In this document: positions 22,505 through 35,400 of the stretch, one piece after another
Position numbering within the stretch: the first letter of the stretch is position 1
Layout: the number at the start of each line of letters is the position of its first letter
Assembly (NCBI GenBank): GCA_016630905.1
Contig: WBMQ01000001.1
Location: forward strand, 930,001-994,000
From: Capillidium heterosporum
Lineage: Eukaryota; Entomophthoromycota; Entomophthoromycetes; Entomophthorales; Capillidiaceae
Length of the DNA stretch: 64,000 bases
Direction: 5' to 3'
Translations under genes and position numbers: made by a program
Notes under the pieces: model-generated
Told to the model about the DNA's origin: nothing
Seen by the model: the letters and a program-made list of their open reading frames with translations, nothing else
The model's database searches: none

Positions 22505-25500
22505 ATGTTTGAAGATACAGTTTACTACTTGGACACCAATCTTCCAACTCAGATATACGCTAAAGTAATAGAGAAATGAGTTTACAAGACTAATCTCTGT
22601 CCATTTAATTAACTTATCAAAAGGTCAAATCTATTCTAAACGACTTTAAAGCCAAATCTTGTCCAAAGGGTAACCGTTTTGATTTGAGATTCGATGTGAA
22701 TAGGGTCAATTTGGTTATCACTTACGATTTCAACTTGATAGAATTCTCAATCTTACCTTCAAACGTTCCCTTAGTTACGGTAACTTTTTGAAACTAAGTT
22801 TGTATTGACAACTATTATTTAATATTTAGCCTGAATGGGTTATAGAAAGCTGTAAATGTAAATTGAAATTAAGGTAATACATTTAAATTTTCAGGTTGCT
22901 AATTTAATTTACGTTGTTGCAGCGTTGAAAAGTTTTCGCCATATCCACAATACTTTTTATCAGGGCTAACTTTCCATTTCGTTAAAGTAAATATTTCTTA
23001 CAAGTTCTAGGTTTAACTTTATCTTTAGTATCCCAATCTGAATGGATTTAAAATACTAAAGAACTTAGTTGAAAGTCTGGGAGCCAGAACTATCGATAAT
23101 CTCAAAAACTATGAAGCTAGTTCAACTTATGTTATCGTTCCTAGTTTTTGTCAGGTACAATTTCTAAAAACTATTTTTATATTTATATCGGTTATTTAAC
23201 AGGTGGATCTGAAACCTTTTACAGATATCAAAGATCTCAATGTAGTTTTAATCGACTGGTTGCACGACTGTTTAACATTTCAGATGAAGTTGCCAAAAGT
23301 AGGTTCGCAATGATCTCTTTGATTTTATTAACTATACTAAAATGGTATTAGGAAAACTATAGGTTCCCCAACCCACCTATTTTAGACTCCAAATTTAGAA
23401 TACAAGATTACCCTACCAGTGTAGAAACTGATATCTGGGCATCCTACCTCATCAACTTCACCAACCACACTGACGATAATTTTTTAACTGGATTCAAGTT
23501 TTTTCTGAATGTAGACATCAATATCAATGCTGAAGAGAGAGTTTTGCTAACTGAAGCAATAAAGCTTTATGGTGGCAGAGTAGTTGGAACGGGGGCCATT
23601 CAAGAGGCTAACTTCTACATTGGAAAGTACCGTGAAGGAGTTTTTTACGAACAAGTAACCCAAAAGCATTTCTTCATGTTAAGATATATCCATTAGGCCC
23701 TTAAGTTGGATTTATTATTTGGCACGATGGATTGGCTAAAATACATCTTAAATCACCAATTTTATATTCCTTCGCACCTACACCTAACCTTTCAGCCCAG
23801 GCCTAAGGAGGGTATACCTGGATTCAAAAACGAGGTATAGCTTTAATCAATTTTACATATAATTTACAGCTATTTCCTCAAGGTTTTCACTATAGTCGGG
23901 TACAACACAGACAGTACAGCCTATTTGAAGCTTCTAATTGAGGCTATGGGTGCCAAAGTTACCTTGAAGTTGAATGAGACAACTACCCATCTCATCACAA
24001 ACAAGTACGTTACAATTTTATAAAGTAATTATCTAAATCTGGTTCCTGTTTCACCAACAGATTCTGTGGCTCAAACTATAGAGTAGCTACCGATTTTAAG
24101 ATTATAACTACAAATCACCTCTGGGTGGAAACTTGCTATCGGGAATGGTGTCAGATGCCAATCACCTCGGCTCACTTCCGAGCTCCATTAGGGACTAGTT
24201 TGAATGTGTTAGTTGGGTTTACCCACTACCTACCTACAAGCACTCCATCCTTATCCAAAGTGGCAGTGGACAAGGAATTGGTGCGTAGGCATCGAGGAGT
24301 ACTGTCACCCGACTCTAAACCGATTCTTGTATCTATACCCGCTACTACATCAGAACCTGCTTTTGTGCTTACATCAAAACCCACACCAGAACCTGCAAAA
24401 AAACCTGAGCTTCACGTCAGCAGCCTACCGCCCCGGATGGCGCGTCATCAGGCTACCTTAACTTTAACTACTCTAATGAACAAGGAAGCTATGTACACGC
24501 AAACCCTTAAACGTAGTAGGCTCAAATTCTCTGATCCATCCCCAGCCCTGGACAAAGCCCTCGAAGCCAATGCCATTTTGCCTCCAAAATTGACCGATGT
24601 CGAATTGTCAAAAAAGAAATCCAAAAACTTTGAACTAGCGGTTACCAATTCCAACTTTTTGATTAACATTCCTAAATCTGTCAAAAAGCCTCAGCGTGAG
24701 GACAAGATCCAGATAACCCAAACCAAAAAGTCTGGTGTAACAACTCAAGAACCAGAGTAAGTTCAATTTTAAAATACCTGTTGTAACCTACATATAATTT
24801 AGGAAAGATACAGTACCGGTTCAAAGTTCCCAGAATAGAGGTACGGTTGAAACGACTTTCACAAACTCGGATGCTTTGGCTAAAGTTCGACTGCAGTTCA
24901 CTAAAACCCATTTGAAACCCGATAAGCTAAGAGTAGTTTTAATATGTCAATATATCAACTGACAAATTGATAGGATGCCAAAGCTTGTGGAGTAACGTTG
25001 GCTCGTGGAGTGTATGACTGTACGCATCTCATTGCCGACAATCTGAAACGGACATTGAAGCTCCTAACTGCGATAGCGTTGGCAAGACCAATCTGTGACC
25101 CACAGTTTTTGGATGTAATGTTGGAGACTAAGACCGTCCCAGGTACATCTTATTTTAAGCTTTCTAGCCAACATCACCTAGATTCGGATCAGTTCTTAGT
25201 TAAAGATCTAGCCACGGAAGTCAAGTTTGGGTTCAGGCTTCATGAAGCATTAGCCCGAGCTAGGTTGCGACCTCTACTCCAAGACTTCCAAGTATACCTC
25301 ACCCCGAACTTCTTCAAACACAACCCTACGACTTTAGAACTCATCAAGACGTGTCAGGGCCGAGTAAGTGTTTTTACTGCAATTTAAAGCTAACATCTCG
25401 CCAGGTTGTAAGTGAACCCCCTAAGCTTGAAATTGTTGCTTCAGGAAAAGGCTTTGGGGGAGTCAAAGCTATAGTTGTCGGGGATGATGGGGATATCAGC

Positions 25501-25629
25501 CTATTTAAACGCAAGTACGGTGTCAATAGATCCCCCGATTACTTCCCTATAGTCCGTAACGAACTGCTGCTAACCTGGATCCTCCGTCAGGAACTTTATT
25601 TTGATCCTGACTTTATGTTGGAGTTTTAA
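22505..25629 (+). CDS. RTT107: multi-BRCT DNA-repair scaffold, Rtt107/Brc1-like
   Basis: About nine introns. From the start MFEDTVYYLDTNLPTQIYAK, BRCT-type strands and Trp-containing helices recur: NLVITYDFNLIEFSILPSNV then PEWVIESCKCK, GFKILKNLVESLGARTID, VVLIDWLHDCL, VFTIVGYNTDSTAYLKLLIE then HLWVETCYREW. After a long Ser/Thr/Pro/Lys-rich linker (about 24.2-24.9 kb) come two C-terminal BRCTs, DAKACGVTLARGVYDCTHLI and KAIVVGDDGDISLFK, ending TWILRQELYFDPDFMLEF. Four N-terminal BRCTs, a linker and a terminal BRCT pair is the layout of Rtt107/Brc1, which binds phosphorylated H2A at stalled forks. One acceptor near 23891 uses CTCAAG rather than the nearby TTTACAG so that the BRCT frame is kept; the alternative needs a skipped base. 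The identity rests on architecture and short motifs. Confidence 0.7.
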
Positions 25630-25761
25630 AAGCTTAATAAATTAGTGCAAGTGTTAAGTTTAGTAGATACATATGTATGTTTAAAAGCTGCAAAATTATC
25701 TTGAAAAGGTCTATCTCTATAAAAGCATAAAAATATATTTAAATATAAAATGGGTAGCAAC

Positions 25762-28700
25762 TTACTGTCGGTTAGATCTGGACAGAAGTTTAGCTCCCTG
25801 CAGATCAAGATGGGGTAGTTTGAACTTGCCATCTACCTTCGGTCCCTCCAAGAATCCCACCTGGTTCAAATAAGCCAAGTAGAGGCCCATTAGTTGTCCG
25901 ACATCTTCACATCGAACATTGCTGCCTTCCAGCAATTCTATAGTCCTAGTAGCATCTAACTGAGGAGCTTTGGTAGACGTAGGTAGGTCATCTAAGACAA
26001 AGTGCAACAGTGGGTAGAGAGCGTTATCCTGGGACATTAAGGTGACATCCATCAACACGTTACGCCACTCGATGTAATCACACCAGTCTACATCATACCC
26101 GTAGTCAATCAGACTTTGGAAGAATTTGTCAAATCGGTAGCGGTGCGGGTTGGTAATATGGTAGACCTGTGTCTGACCTAGATTGGCGATCGAATAAGCA
26201 GCTTCTACTACGGTCAAGGAGACGTAGTCAACGGGGCACATGTTAACAACGTTGTGCATGCGGGGGATTTTTCCGATCTGTACACAGCCCTTGACGAGTC
26301 GCCATAAAAAGTCATCAGTTACGGTGACACCACTGTGCGAGTCACCGACCACGTAACCGGGTCTTAAGATGGTGGTGGGGAGGACCACGCTCGCCAGCAG
26401 CCATGACCAGTTTCTCGGCTACCCACTTGGACTGACCGTACCCTGAGCGCAGACCAGTTCTTGATCCTTCCAGGTTGTCGGATTCGGGTACGCCTTTGAA
26501 GCGCTTGCTGCCATGGGTTGATTCCTCCCCGATCTCAGCTTCCGATAGGGCAACATAATAGTCAGTATCTAGGACCGAGGTTGAGGATACAAAGTGGACA
26601 GGTTTGACGTTTGCTAAGTCGAAGGCAGCTAGGTTCAAAGTTTCTAAGGTGCCGAGGACATTGGCATCCTTGAGCTTAGGGTAAGGGTAGACCCAATGGA
26701 CCATGGCGCCGTTGTGGACGATGCAGTCGACATCTTGCACCAACTTTGCATAGATAACTGAGTCCAAGCCCAACTTTGGCTTCGCTAGATCGCCACAGAT
26801 CCCAACTACTCGGTTCTCCCAGCTGTCTTCCCAAACTAATTGAGCTAAACAGTTGTCCTTAACACGGCTAAAGGCGTGAACGTCGTCATTAGCTCTTGCC
26901 AAACAATAGACCTTGGCATTAGCATCCCGTTCCAATAAATGTCTCATTATGAAGGCACCCAAGAATCCAGTGGCGCCCGTCAACAAAAAGGTGGGCTGGC
27001 TTGGATTCAACTGTCGAACATTAATTTCGGTGGATGAACTGGCCCAACTCGTAGTTCCAAGAAGCTCAGGTAACTCAGAGGCATAGTCGAATATCTCTTC
27101 CTCATCGACAAACTTGTTGGGGCTGAGGGGCTCGTTGATGTCGTCAGTTAAACCAGCGATGTTCAAATCCAAACTCCTACGCTCGTCGATGGCTTTGGCC
27201 ATGCCACGGATAGTAGGACGTTGGAACACTAAACCAAGTGGTAGATCAACACAGGCCAACTTACGTACCTGGAAGATCAACCTCGTGGCCAAAATGGAAT
27301 GACCACCCAAGTCAAAGAAATTGGCGTCAAGGTCAGGGGTGTGGTCCAAATTCAGAATCTGGGCCCAGATTTGGTAGACTAACAGCTCACTGGCTGAGCC
27401 CTGGACTTCTTTGGGTAGGCTGGTGGGTACTGACTGCTTGAATGTGTCGGGGAAGGGTAGAGCTGGTTTGTCAACCTTACCGTTGGGATTCAGTGGCATG
27501 CGAATAAGTGGGACGAAGACACTGGGAACCGAGTAGCTGGGTAGCTTCTGCTTCAACCAATCTCTTATATCTCTAATAAGGCTTCGGTAGCGTCTTGGAG
27601 CTACGATACCTACTGGAGCTGGACCCTCCTCAGCACTAGTCACGTCGTCAATTGTGTCGATAGGAACAAAGTAGGCAACCAGTGTCTGTTCCTCATTTTG
27701 ATCACGACGTACCAGCGTAACATTCTCACGTACTCTTGGATGTTGAGATAAATGGGTGTCAATTTCACCTAGCTCGATTCGGAAACCACGGATTTTGACT
27801 TGGTCATCGGCACGTCCTATGCACTCGACAGTCCCATCGGGCATGTACCTACCTAGATCACCGCTCCTATACATACGGTCCCTGGGTCCTTTGAAGAAGT
27901 TCAATTCTTTGCCAGTAGGAATTGGAGTTTCGTTGAACCAGTTGTTGAGGAACTTCAAGTTTGTCGCCTCTTCCAAACCTAGGTACCCTTCACTGAGCCC
28001 ACTCGACCGTACGTAAATCTCACCTGCTTCACCTACACCACACATAGCCCGCTTCCCTTGACTGTCTGGCAACGTGCTTACCACCAGAAGTTGGACGTCG
28101 ATCATACCCTTTCCTGCAGGAAGAATATCCTTAGCTGAAGTTAAAAAGGCAGGATGCTGAGACATTGGCGGTACTTTGTAGTAAGACACGGCACGTTGAG
28201 TCTCGGTAGTACCGTACATGTTAATGATACACCCGTTGGGAGCTAACTGCTGCAGACGCATGCAGTCGCGTTTAGTTAAGATGTCCCCAACGAAAAATGC
28301 GTTGTGGAGGCTAGGAATGCTGGTTTCGGCGTTGGCTGACAGCAGCTGACCCATGGCAGGCGTCAGATGGGTTATTGTCACTTGACTCTCGTTCATCCAT
28401 TTAGCCAATAAGCCTGGGATTCCAATGATCTCGGGATCGGGAACGTGCAGCTGAGCTCCAAGGAAGAACGGCGTAAATATATCCCTCTGAATGGGATCGT
28501 GGGCAATACCCGACAGCATGGTGAATTTATCATCTTTAGATAAATTGAACTCCTGACTCATCCAGGGATAGAAGTGGGTTAACGAAAAGTGACGGCCCCG
28601 TACACCTTTGGGAATACCGGTGCTACCACTGGTGAAGGATAAGGTAGCTACCGAGTCGGGACCAACCTCAACGTTGGCATCCTCAACGTGGTCTTCGATG

Positions 28701-30010
28701 GGGAATCGGTGCTTCTCGCCTTGAGAAGAGTACACCACGGCACCGTCGGACAGCATCTCCAGGTCCTGGATCTCACACTTGATCTGAAGTTCAGCATCGA
28801 TGTAATCGCGTACTGATTGGATGAGCTGCCCCGCCTTCTGTAGAACTAGAATCGCTCGGGGCTTTGCAACTGACAAATAGATCTGCTGTCGAGCCGGGGG
28901 GTAGGCTGGGTCTATGACGTTAAAAGTACAACCTGCCTTCAAAATACCCATGACGCCTACCGCCAGGTCGACCCCACGATAGGCGTACATGGTGACAACG
29001 TCCTCGCGCTGCAACCCTTTTTTGATAAGGTGATGGGCCACGATGTTGGCAGCTCGATTGACTTGAGCGTAGTTGAACTTGCGTACCTTGCTCGTACCGT
29101 CAACGGTGTTGTACAACGTCTCGACGAGGCAGTCCCGATCTGGGAACTGGTTAGCGTTGTTGGTAAATATCTTGGGGATGGCACCCTCCCAGCCCTCCCA
29201 GTTCAAGTTGGCAGTTGGATCGGGGATGACGGCGTTGCAGCGGTCAGTTACCAAGGAGATATTTCCAATTGGCAAGTTGGGCTGGGTCTGAGCAGTTGAC
29301 ACTACCATGGCTAACTGATCTAATATGTGTTCGATTCGGGACGACGAAAATAGAGTCTGGTTGTAGTTGATGGTGATTTCAACCTTGGGCAGTACCGATC
29401 TCAGTGACCCCGACGCGTTGGAACGGATGAACACAGTCAAATCATTGACAGTTGTTGTCTGCGATAATGTATCTTCACTCGTATCAGTCCAGTTAAAGAA
29501 CCGTACTCTAAAAAGTGGTGGGGGATTAACTTGCTTACGAGTCTGCTTAGGGTACAGCGAGTCGAACAGAGCAGTGAACGGGATTTCATGGTTGGCTGCC
29601 TCAGCTTCAGTATCATGGACCATATTTATGACCTGGCCAAAGTCCAGCTGATTCTGGATTGGTAACCGTAACACGAGTGGGTTGGAAGAGGTCGATGATG
29701 ACCCCACTACGATATCTTCTTCGCCTGTGTAGCGGTGTAGTAATGTGGCGAAGGCCGATAACAAAATAATAAAGGGAGATACCGGTTCCTTTTCCTTACC
29801 TGGCATCGAAACCTGGTGGGCTAAGGAGAGTTGTAACATAGCTAAAGCAACGTTGTCAGGTAACGTTCTTGTTAGAGTAGCGTCGACGTACTTGGAAGGA
29901 AGCTGTCTTGGGTAGTCCAAAGGTAACTGAAATTCAGTTAAATTCCCCAGCTTGGTACGCCAATGTTCAATTAGGTTGCTATCAATGGTGTCGGCTGTGT
30001 TTGGTGGCAT
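25762..30010 (-). CDS. LYS2: alpha-aminoadipate reductase large subunit, one-base frame disruption
   Basis: The protein is about 1415 residues (yeast Lys2 is 1392). It reduces alpha-aminoadipate to its semialdehyde in lysine synthesis. The order is a condensation-like N terminus, then an adenylation domain (LSFTSGSTGIPKGV; YGTTETQRAVSY; GRADDQVKIRGFRIELGEI), then a phosphopantetheine carrier site (DANFFDLGGHSILATRL, Ser is the attachment site), then an NADPH thioester-reductase domain (FLLTGATGFLGAFIMRHLL; the SGYGQSKWVAEKL active-site Tyr/Lys pair). At 26377-26383 (CCTCCCC on the minus strand) one base must be skipped: GERG is followed in the next frame by LPTTILRPGYVVGDSHSGV, a conserved stretch. 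Unshifted, the frame ends after LRGR, losing the last 200 or so residues. There are no introns, unlike most genes here. Upstream TGACTC elements fit Gcn4 control. Confidence 0.95.
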
Positions 30011-31217
30011 ATTGAAAATCTGTTTTATCTAACTATTATGCTGCTAACAACTAATACATATACCTGTCAGTATAACCTCACTAATAGAAACTTACTTCAA
30101 GTGGCTTGATCTATTCGAAATGAATGCCCAACTCTTTTTTATAAAAAATACTAAATTTATGCTTCCTGTCGATATATATACTTTTTGAGGAATAAAGGTT
30201 ATGAAAGGTAACTGCAGTAAAGGTCTAGTTTCAATATGGCTATAAAATCATGGACCTCCAACTCCCCCATCCATGACTAGCCTATATCTATAAATGGTAA
30301 AACGTCACTAAACCAAAAATCTGTCCAATGGAATATTGGCATATTGGGATGAGTTTGGTTATTTGCTTATCATCGCCAAAGTCCAATTCGTAAAGTGTCT
30401 TTATGAGTCACTTTGATAGCCAACAAGCTTTGTGAGTCGTGATCAGGCTGATTATATGACTCACTGAAAACCACTGTAGCTTACAGGAAGCACATAAAGG
30501 TACGGTACTTTTGTAGAAGTGAATATATATTTTCCTACATATCTAATTTTCTCTATCAGTGCGAAAGGCAATTCTAGTAAGAATGGCTTTGGAATCAGTT
30601 ATATCATATCAAATGAATTCAAATTTATATATATGTCTATAATTTAGAATAAATGTGGTTCAAGTACAAAGTGTTTAGTTTTGTATATTTAAAGGACTTT
30701 TATATGAAAGGATAAATCCTGGTGAACGTTGGTAAGATACTATGTTATGAATGAAAGCTGCATTCTAAGTATTTAGGATCTAGATCAGCTTGCTATCACT
30801 GCAAATGTTGAATGAATGTTTTCATTTTTATATAAAGTTAGGATATCCACGCCCTTGCCTTTTCTATTCAAATTAGTAAACATTAGTTAAAACATTTCAA
30901 TATGTAGTAAAAAAGGATCTAGGATTTATCAGATATAGTATGTAGAGTTTATAACTTTGAAAGTTTGTTAGAGTAGAAGCTTTCACCCATATATTTGGAG
31001 AACTTGTAAACTACTCTGTTCGGGAAATATGGACAAAAGACTATGGATTCAGCTACCAAAGCTTACTCAGCTTTTTTGAACATAGAAGTGCTGGCTTTGG
31101 AAATTGATGTCATCATCGATTTTTGATTCACCTGACAAACATTCAAGTAGAATTAATAGTTCGAAATTACCAAGCTTTTCAAATACAAGTTACAGCATCC
31201 CATCTCAACTCAAAATT
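30011..31217. other. LYS2 / IST1 divergent intergenic region
   Basis: About 1.2 kb between divergent genes, AT-rich. Apart from the Gcn4-type sites no RNA gene or further open frame was seen. An in-frame ATG at 31107 could extend IST1 by 37 residues. Confidence 0.5.
30404..30463. promoter_or_regulatory. Gcn4/CPC1-type sites upstream of LYS2
   Basis: Two perfect palindromic-core sites, TGAGTCA at 30404-30410 and TGACTCA at 30457-30463, flank a near match, TGAGTCG at 30433-30439. They lie 394-453 bp upstream of the LYS2 ATG. Gcn4-class bZIP factors activate amino-acid biosynthesis genes through this element. The assignment to LYS2 is an inference from proximity. Confidence 0.65.
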
Positions 31218-32136
31218 ATGTTCAGCTCACCCCGATTGAAGATCCATTTGAAGCTTATGATCAATCGACTCAAGTTGGTCAAGAGTAAGAAGGAAGCTTT
31301 CAGTCTAGCAAGCTGTAGGGAAGTGGCCAACTTACTACTCGCCCAACCCCAACCTAAAGTTGAAAAAGCCAAGATTAAAGTAAGCTTACTTTTTTTGGAT
31401 TTTATTTTTATATTTATATCAGGTAGAAAGTATAATTCGCGAGGAAAGTATAATAGATGTCTTAGATATCTTGGAACTTTATGGCGAGCTCCTGTTGGCT
31501 AGATTCGGCTTGATTGAGAAAGCTGGGTAAACTTATAAATTTACATATTTTTCTAAACCATGTATATGTAGTACAGTAGACCCTAGCATCGAAGAAGCTT
31601 ATTACACCTTAATATATGTCACTTCCATTCTAAGTGACGATATCAAAGAGCTGTTGACGATTCGGGAACTGTTATTAGGTAGATTAGGTAAAGAGAAAGC
31701 TAAGGAAGTGTCGGATATGATAGAGGAACTAGCAACTGAAAAGGTATACTCTAGTTGAAATATAATTATTAAAATTAGTAAAGGTGGTCATGAAACTTAG
31801 TAATCGTGCTCCTGATTCCACTTTAGTTGATAGCTACATTAAAGAGATTGGCAGGAAGTTTAATGTACCGGCCTACATGGATCAACCCCAACCCAAGACC
31901 GAACAGCTGTTGGACCTGGATGCCGATTTGGTGACACCGGCTGCTGAACAGGTAGTCAACAAATTGGTTAGGATAGAAAACTAACTTTGTACTAGGATAA
32001 ATTGCCTGAGTTTGCCGATTTACCCGAACTCCCAACCAATGTCGGCAAAAGTGAGCCAATAGCCAAAGCTAAAGCTGGTCCTCCTTCGTTCGAAGAGTTG
32101 GAAGCTCGATTCAACAAACTCAAGAACTTGCAGTAG
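31218..32136 (+). CDS. IST1: ESCRT-III-associated regulator Ist1
   Basis: The Ist1 (DUF292) helical core begins MFSSPRLKIHLKLMINRLKL and continues KSKKEAFSLASCREVANLLL, DVLDILELYGELLLARFGLI, DPSIEEAYYTLIYVTSILSD, EELATEKVVMKLSNRAPDST and SYIKEIGRKFNVPAY. The C terminus ends FEELEARFNKLKNLQ, a MIM1 motif (LxxRFxxLK) that binds the MIT domain of Vps4. Ist1 controls Vps4 at multivesicular bodies. Four short introns fit; the last, 29 nt with a GTTAGG donor, would be very short even for this genome. I chose the ATG at 31218-31220 because homologues start directly with the helical core; an in-frame ATG at 31107 would add a Ser-rich 37-residue leader. It converges on the SSK1-type gene. Confidence 0.88.
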
Positions 32137-32459
32137 ACGTTTAAAGTCGAAAGCTGTATCTTTAAGAAAATTTGCTGAGGAACTGGCTTTCATTTTTGAA
32201 ATATACCTCCAGTAGAGTTGTAGTTCGTCTAATAAATTTACTTACATTTTCATACAACATGCTGGAATTAATTTAACAAACACTTTATTATGTATATTAT
32301 TTAGAAAAGTGGGCGAGCTGTCCAAAACCAGCGTATGTTATAAATTAGACGTGTTCATATCAAAATTTAGTACATTACGGGTTGGTTGCTAATTTAATGC
32401 AACTAGGATTGAACACGTTCTAAAAGGAATACATTTCTACTATCGATAGGCTTCCTAGA

Positions 32460-35400
32460 TTAGCTGGAGCTGTTTGGGGACGCACTTCGCTTGGATTCTT
32501 CGGCCTTCTTCAATTTGTTGAGGAGATTTTCTGATCGCATCTGGAACTGGCTAGCAGGAGCTGACAGCTTGTTGGATGGAACACCATGAGTCGAAGGTGC
32601 AGTTGCAGGGCCAACTGCTCGAGTCGTGGTGGGGTAGGCGGTATGGCGCGTATACTTGAGCTTCCTCCAACCTTCAATATCGATGAGGGCTTGCATGCAA
32701 CCCCATTCCATTATCTTCTTCTCCAACCATACTAAAGATACTGGCTTCGTTAGGAAGTCGTTGCAGCCAGCTGCCAGAGCTTCAATTCGATCTGTCCTCA
32801 AAGAGGAAGCCGTTAATGCGACTATGATGACTGGAGATTGGATAGGAGTAGGAGGTGTTCGCGGAGATGGTGTGTTGGGTTGGGAAGCCGACGGGATCAT
32901 CAGCGGCTCCGATTGGGGTGTGCTGGAAGGTGGCGAAAAGAAGCCGATTTGACGCGACTTCTCGATGCGACGGATCTCCTTAGTGGCTTGAATTCCATCC
33001 ATTATCGGCAGTTGGATATCCATCTAAGGCAAAATTAGGTTAAATAGATAGATAGCTTCTTACTAAGACGATGTGGAATCCTCCAGATTTCCATTTTTCA
33101 ACGGCCTCTTTACCGTCATTTGCAACCGAGTATTTGATATTGCGCTTTTTCATAAATGTCGCTAAGATGCGCTGATTGATGGGATTATCTAGACAAAATT
33201 TAGTTAAAATAAAACTCTAGGCTTACCTTCAACGATGAGTACGTGAATGGGCAACGATTGCACCTGTGGGAAGTATGAAGTGGACGAGTTACCAGGTCTA
33301 CGGCTGGGAGAGTGGTTCGGTGACATTTGATTTTCTCTGAACTTGGGCTTAGCACCTTTGGTCGGGGTGCTCGGCTTATTTTTGGCTTCCTTGGCAGCAT
33401 TCCTAGCAGCTTTAGATTTGGATAACAGCTTCGACAGTGGTGTCAAAGTAGGTTTAGTTTCCTCTTTAGTGATGACTAAAGTTGGAATGGTTGGCTTGTC
33501 AGATGCGCCGGGTTTCTCTTTAATTGGTGAATAGGCAGGTTTCTCGCTCATAGGGGCATCGATTTCAGCTCTTGGTGAGGTGGCATCCTTGCCTAGGCTC
33601 CGGAATACGGTTCGAGGGGACTGTGGACTCAAAATAGCGGGCTGGTCTTTGCTACTGTAGCTAGACTGTCTACTTACGACATCAAACGATTTGTGATAGC
33701 TTTCAGTCGAGTTTGTAGAAGGATCAGCGTGTGTCATAAATAGATCTACAAATCTACGGAACCCGACTGGTTTAACGATCAAAGTTATCTTAGGATAGAA
33801 GGTTGCATGACATTGGCTAAGGAGACTTTCCAAGAATTGAGTGGCGGTGTTGTATTCTTCGGGTAGTAATAGATATATGACGCTTAGTGATTTGACCAAT
33901 ACACGCTTGCTTAGATCCCCACCTATACGCAGTAATAGGTCACGAATTACAGCTTGGAATACAGGAAAGTCTTCGTTGATAACTATACACGTCTTCTTAT
34001 TTGTAATAGGCTTTTCGCTCAGGTTGCGTAAAAACTTTGTGAGTTGGGAAACATCGGTGCTGATGGACTTGATCGTCGAGCCTAGGAGCTGCCAGCATGA
34101 AATAAAGAAGCTACTAAACTTGGAGCCAGAGGAAGTGATGAAGAAGATATGGTGCTCGCGAATAGTGATTATTTTGGGATTGGATTCCAACTGTTGATTA
34201 AATGGAACATGTAACAGGGAGCTGGATTCAGGTGGTAGCGTTAGATTGCAGTGTACGTATATAGTGCGCTTTTCGGAGTTTCCAGAATGCGATAGTTTAG
34301 CATCGATATGATGCATCAACATATACACAGGATGGTAAGCGTCGACATCAAATTCGAAAAGATCGGCAGAGTCGACTGTCGAATAGGTGACCGTGAATAC
34401 AAACGGATACGTTTTGCTCCCGGAATAGAATGGGTCATCTTTACCTTGGCTTACAGTTGGTATCTTTAACCCGATTTCGACGCTGGAGTGTGGTAGGGAT
34501 GATAGTACGGCGAATCGAACGACGTGGTGCATAATTTGATGAATTTCTATACCTTCCCCGAACGCCCTGATATCGCTAAAAGTAAACTCGGCATCGTTGA
34601 TAACCAATTCGATATGCTCCCTTGCAACAGTGAAACCCAATAGATCTCCTATGATCTGGATCAAGCCAGAGAATCCAAACGTGTTGGTGAAGATGGTGCG
34701 GTCAGGTGTATGCTCCAGCAACTTCCCAGGTTCAATAAATCGGTTGACGTTAGTAAGTCTCCCAACCATCTTTGCCATGTGCGTAAAACAAGTCGATAAT
34801 ATTAATCCGAACGTTGTATTCTCTTTAGATTTTTCCAAAAAGCTCTCAAGTTCGGCTTCATCCGACAAAAAGGAAAGTTTCTTCATGGCACCAAAGACGA
34901 CGTGCATCGTAACATTAAGCTCGTCGGCTATTATATGGATGAAATTTATTGCCAATTTAGTGACTTTTGAATGTGATGCTTCGTAAGCGGCACATGCTTG
35001 GTTCATCTGACGTTGAATAATTCCTCTTAAGTTGCGCTGGTCGACTTGATAAACATCATTCAAATATATACCTGATAACAAGAACACGCATAGGTACTCG
35101 GGTATAATCCAACTTACTTGAACCACTACATACCATACTTGAAGTGGGCCATGAATAATTGCGTAATTCTTTATTGGAAAGCTGGAAACTTTGGTGATAC
35201 CGAGTTGCAACAATGATAGACACAACGCTAATATTAAAAGGTACCTGGCGCAACCAGCATTCTGATATCTACTTATACTCTTACAACCGAATAGTATCCA
35301 GCCTGCTATTGAAAAGGATAAATATGCAACCGTCTTGAAGTTGGTGTTTAGAGCTGATAGGCAAAGGATGGTTGATGAAACTGTACCTAAAATAAATGCT

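Noticed and set aside
23840-23895. Skipped base in the RTT107-like gene
   Set aside because: An alternative acceptor (CTCAAG) keeps the frame without it, so I do not count it among the +1 sites.
25340-25630. Separate small gene at the end of the BRCT protein
   Set aside because: It joins in frame after a 43-nt intron (GTAAGT to GCCAG) as the last BRCT of the RTT107-like protein.
27114-29651. Several plus-strand frames inside LYS2
   Set aside because: Shadows of a long conserved gene on the minus strand.
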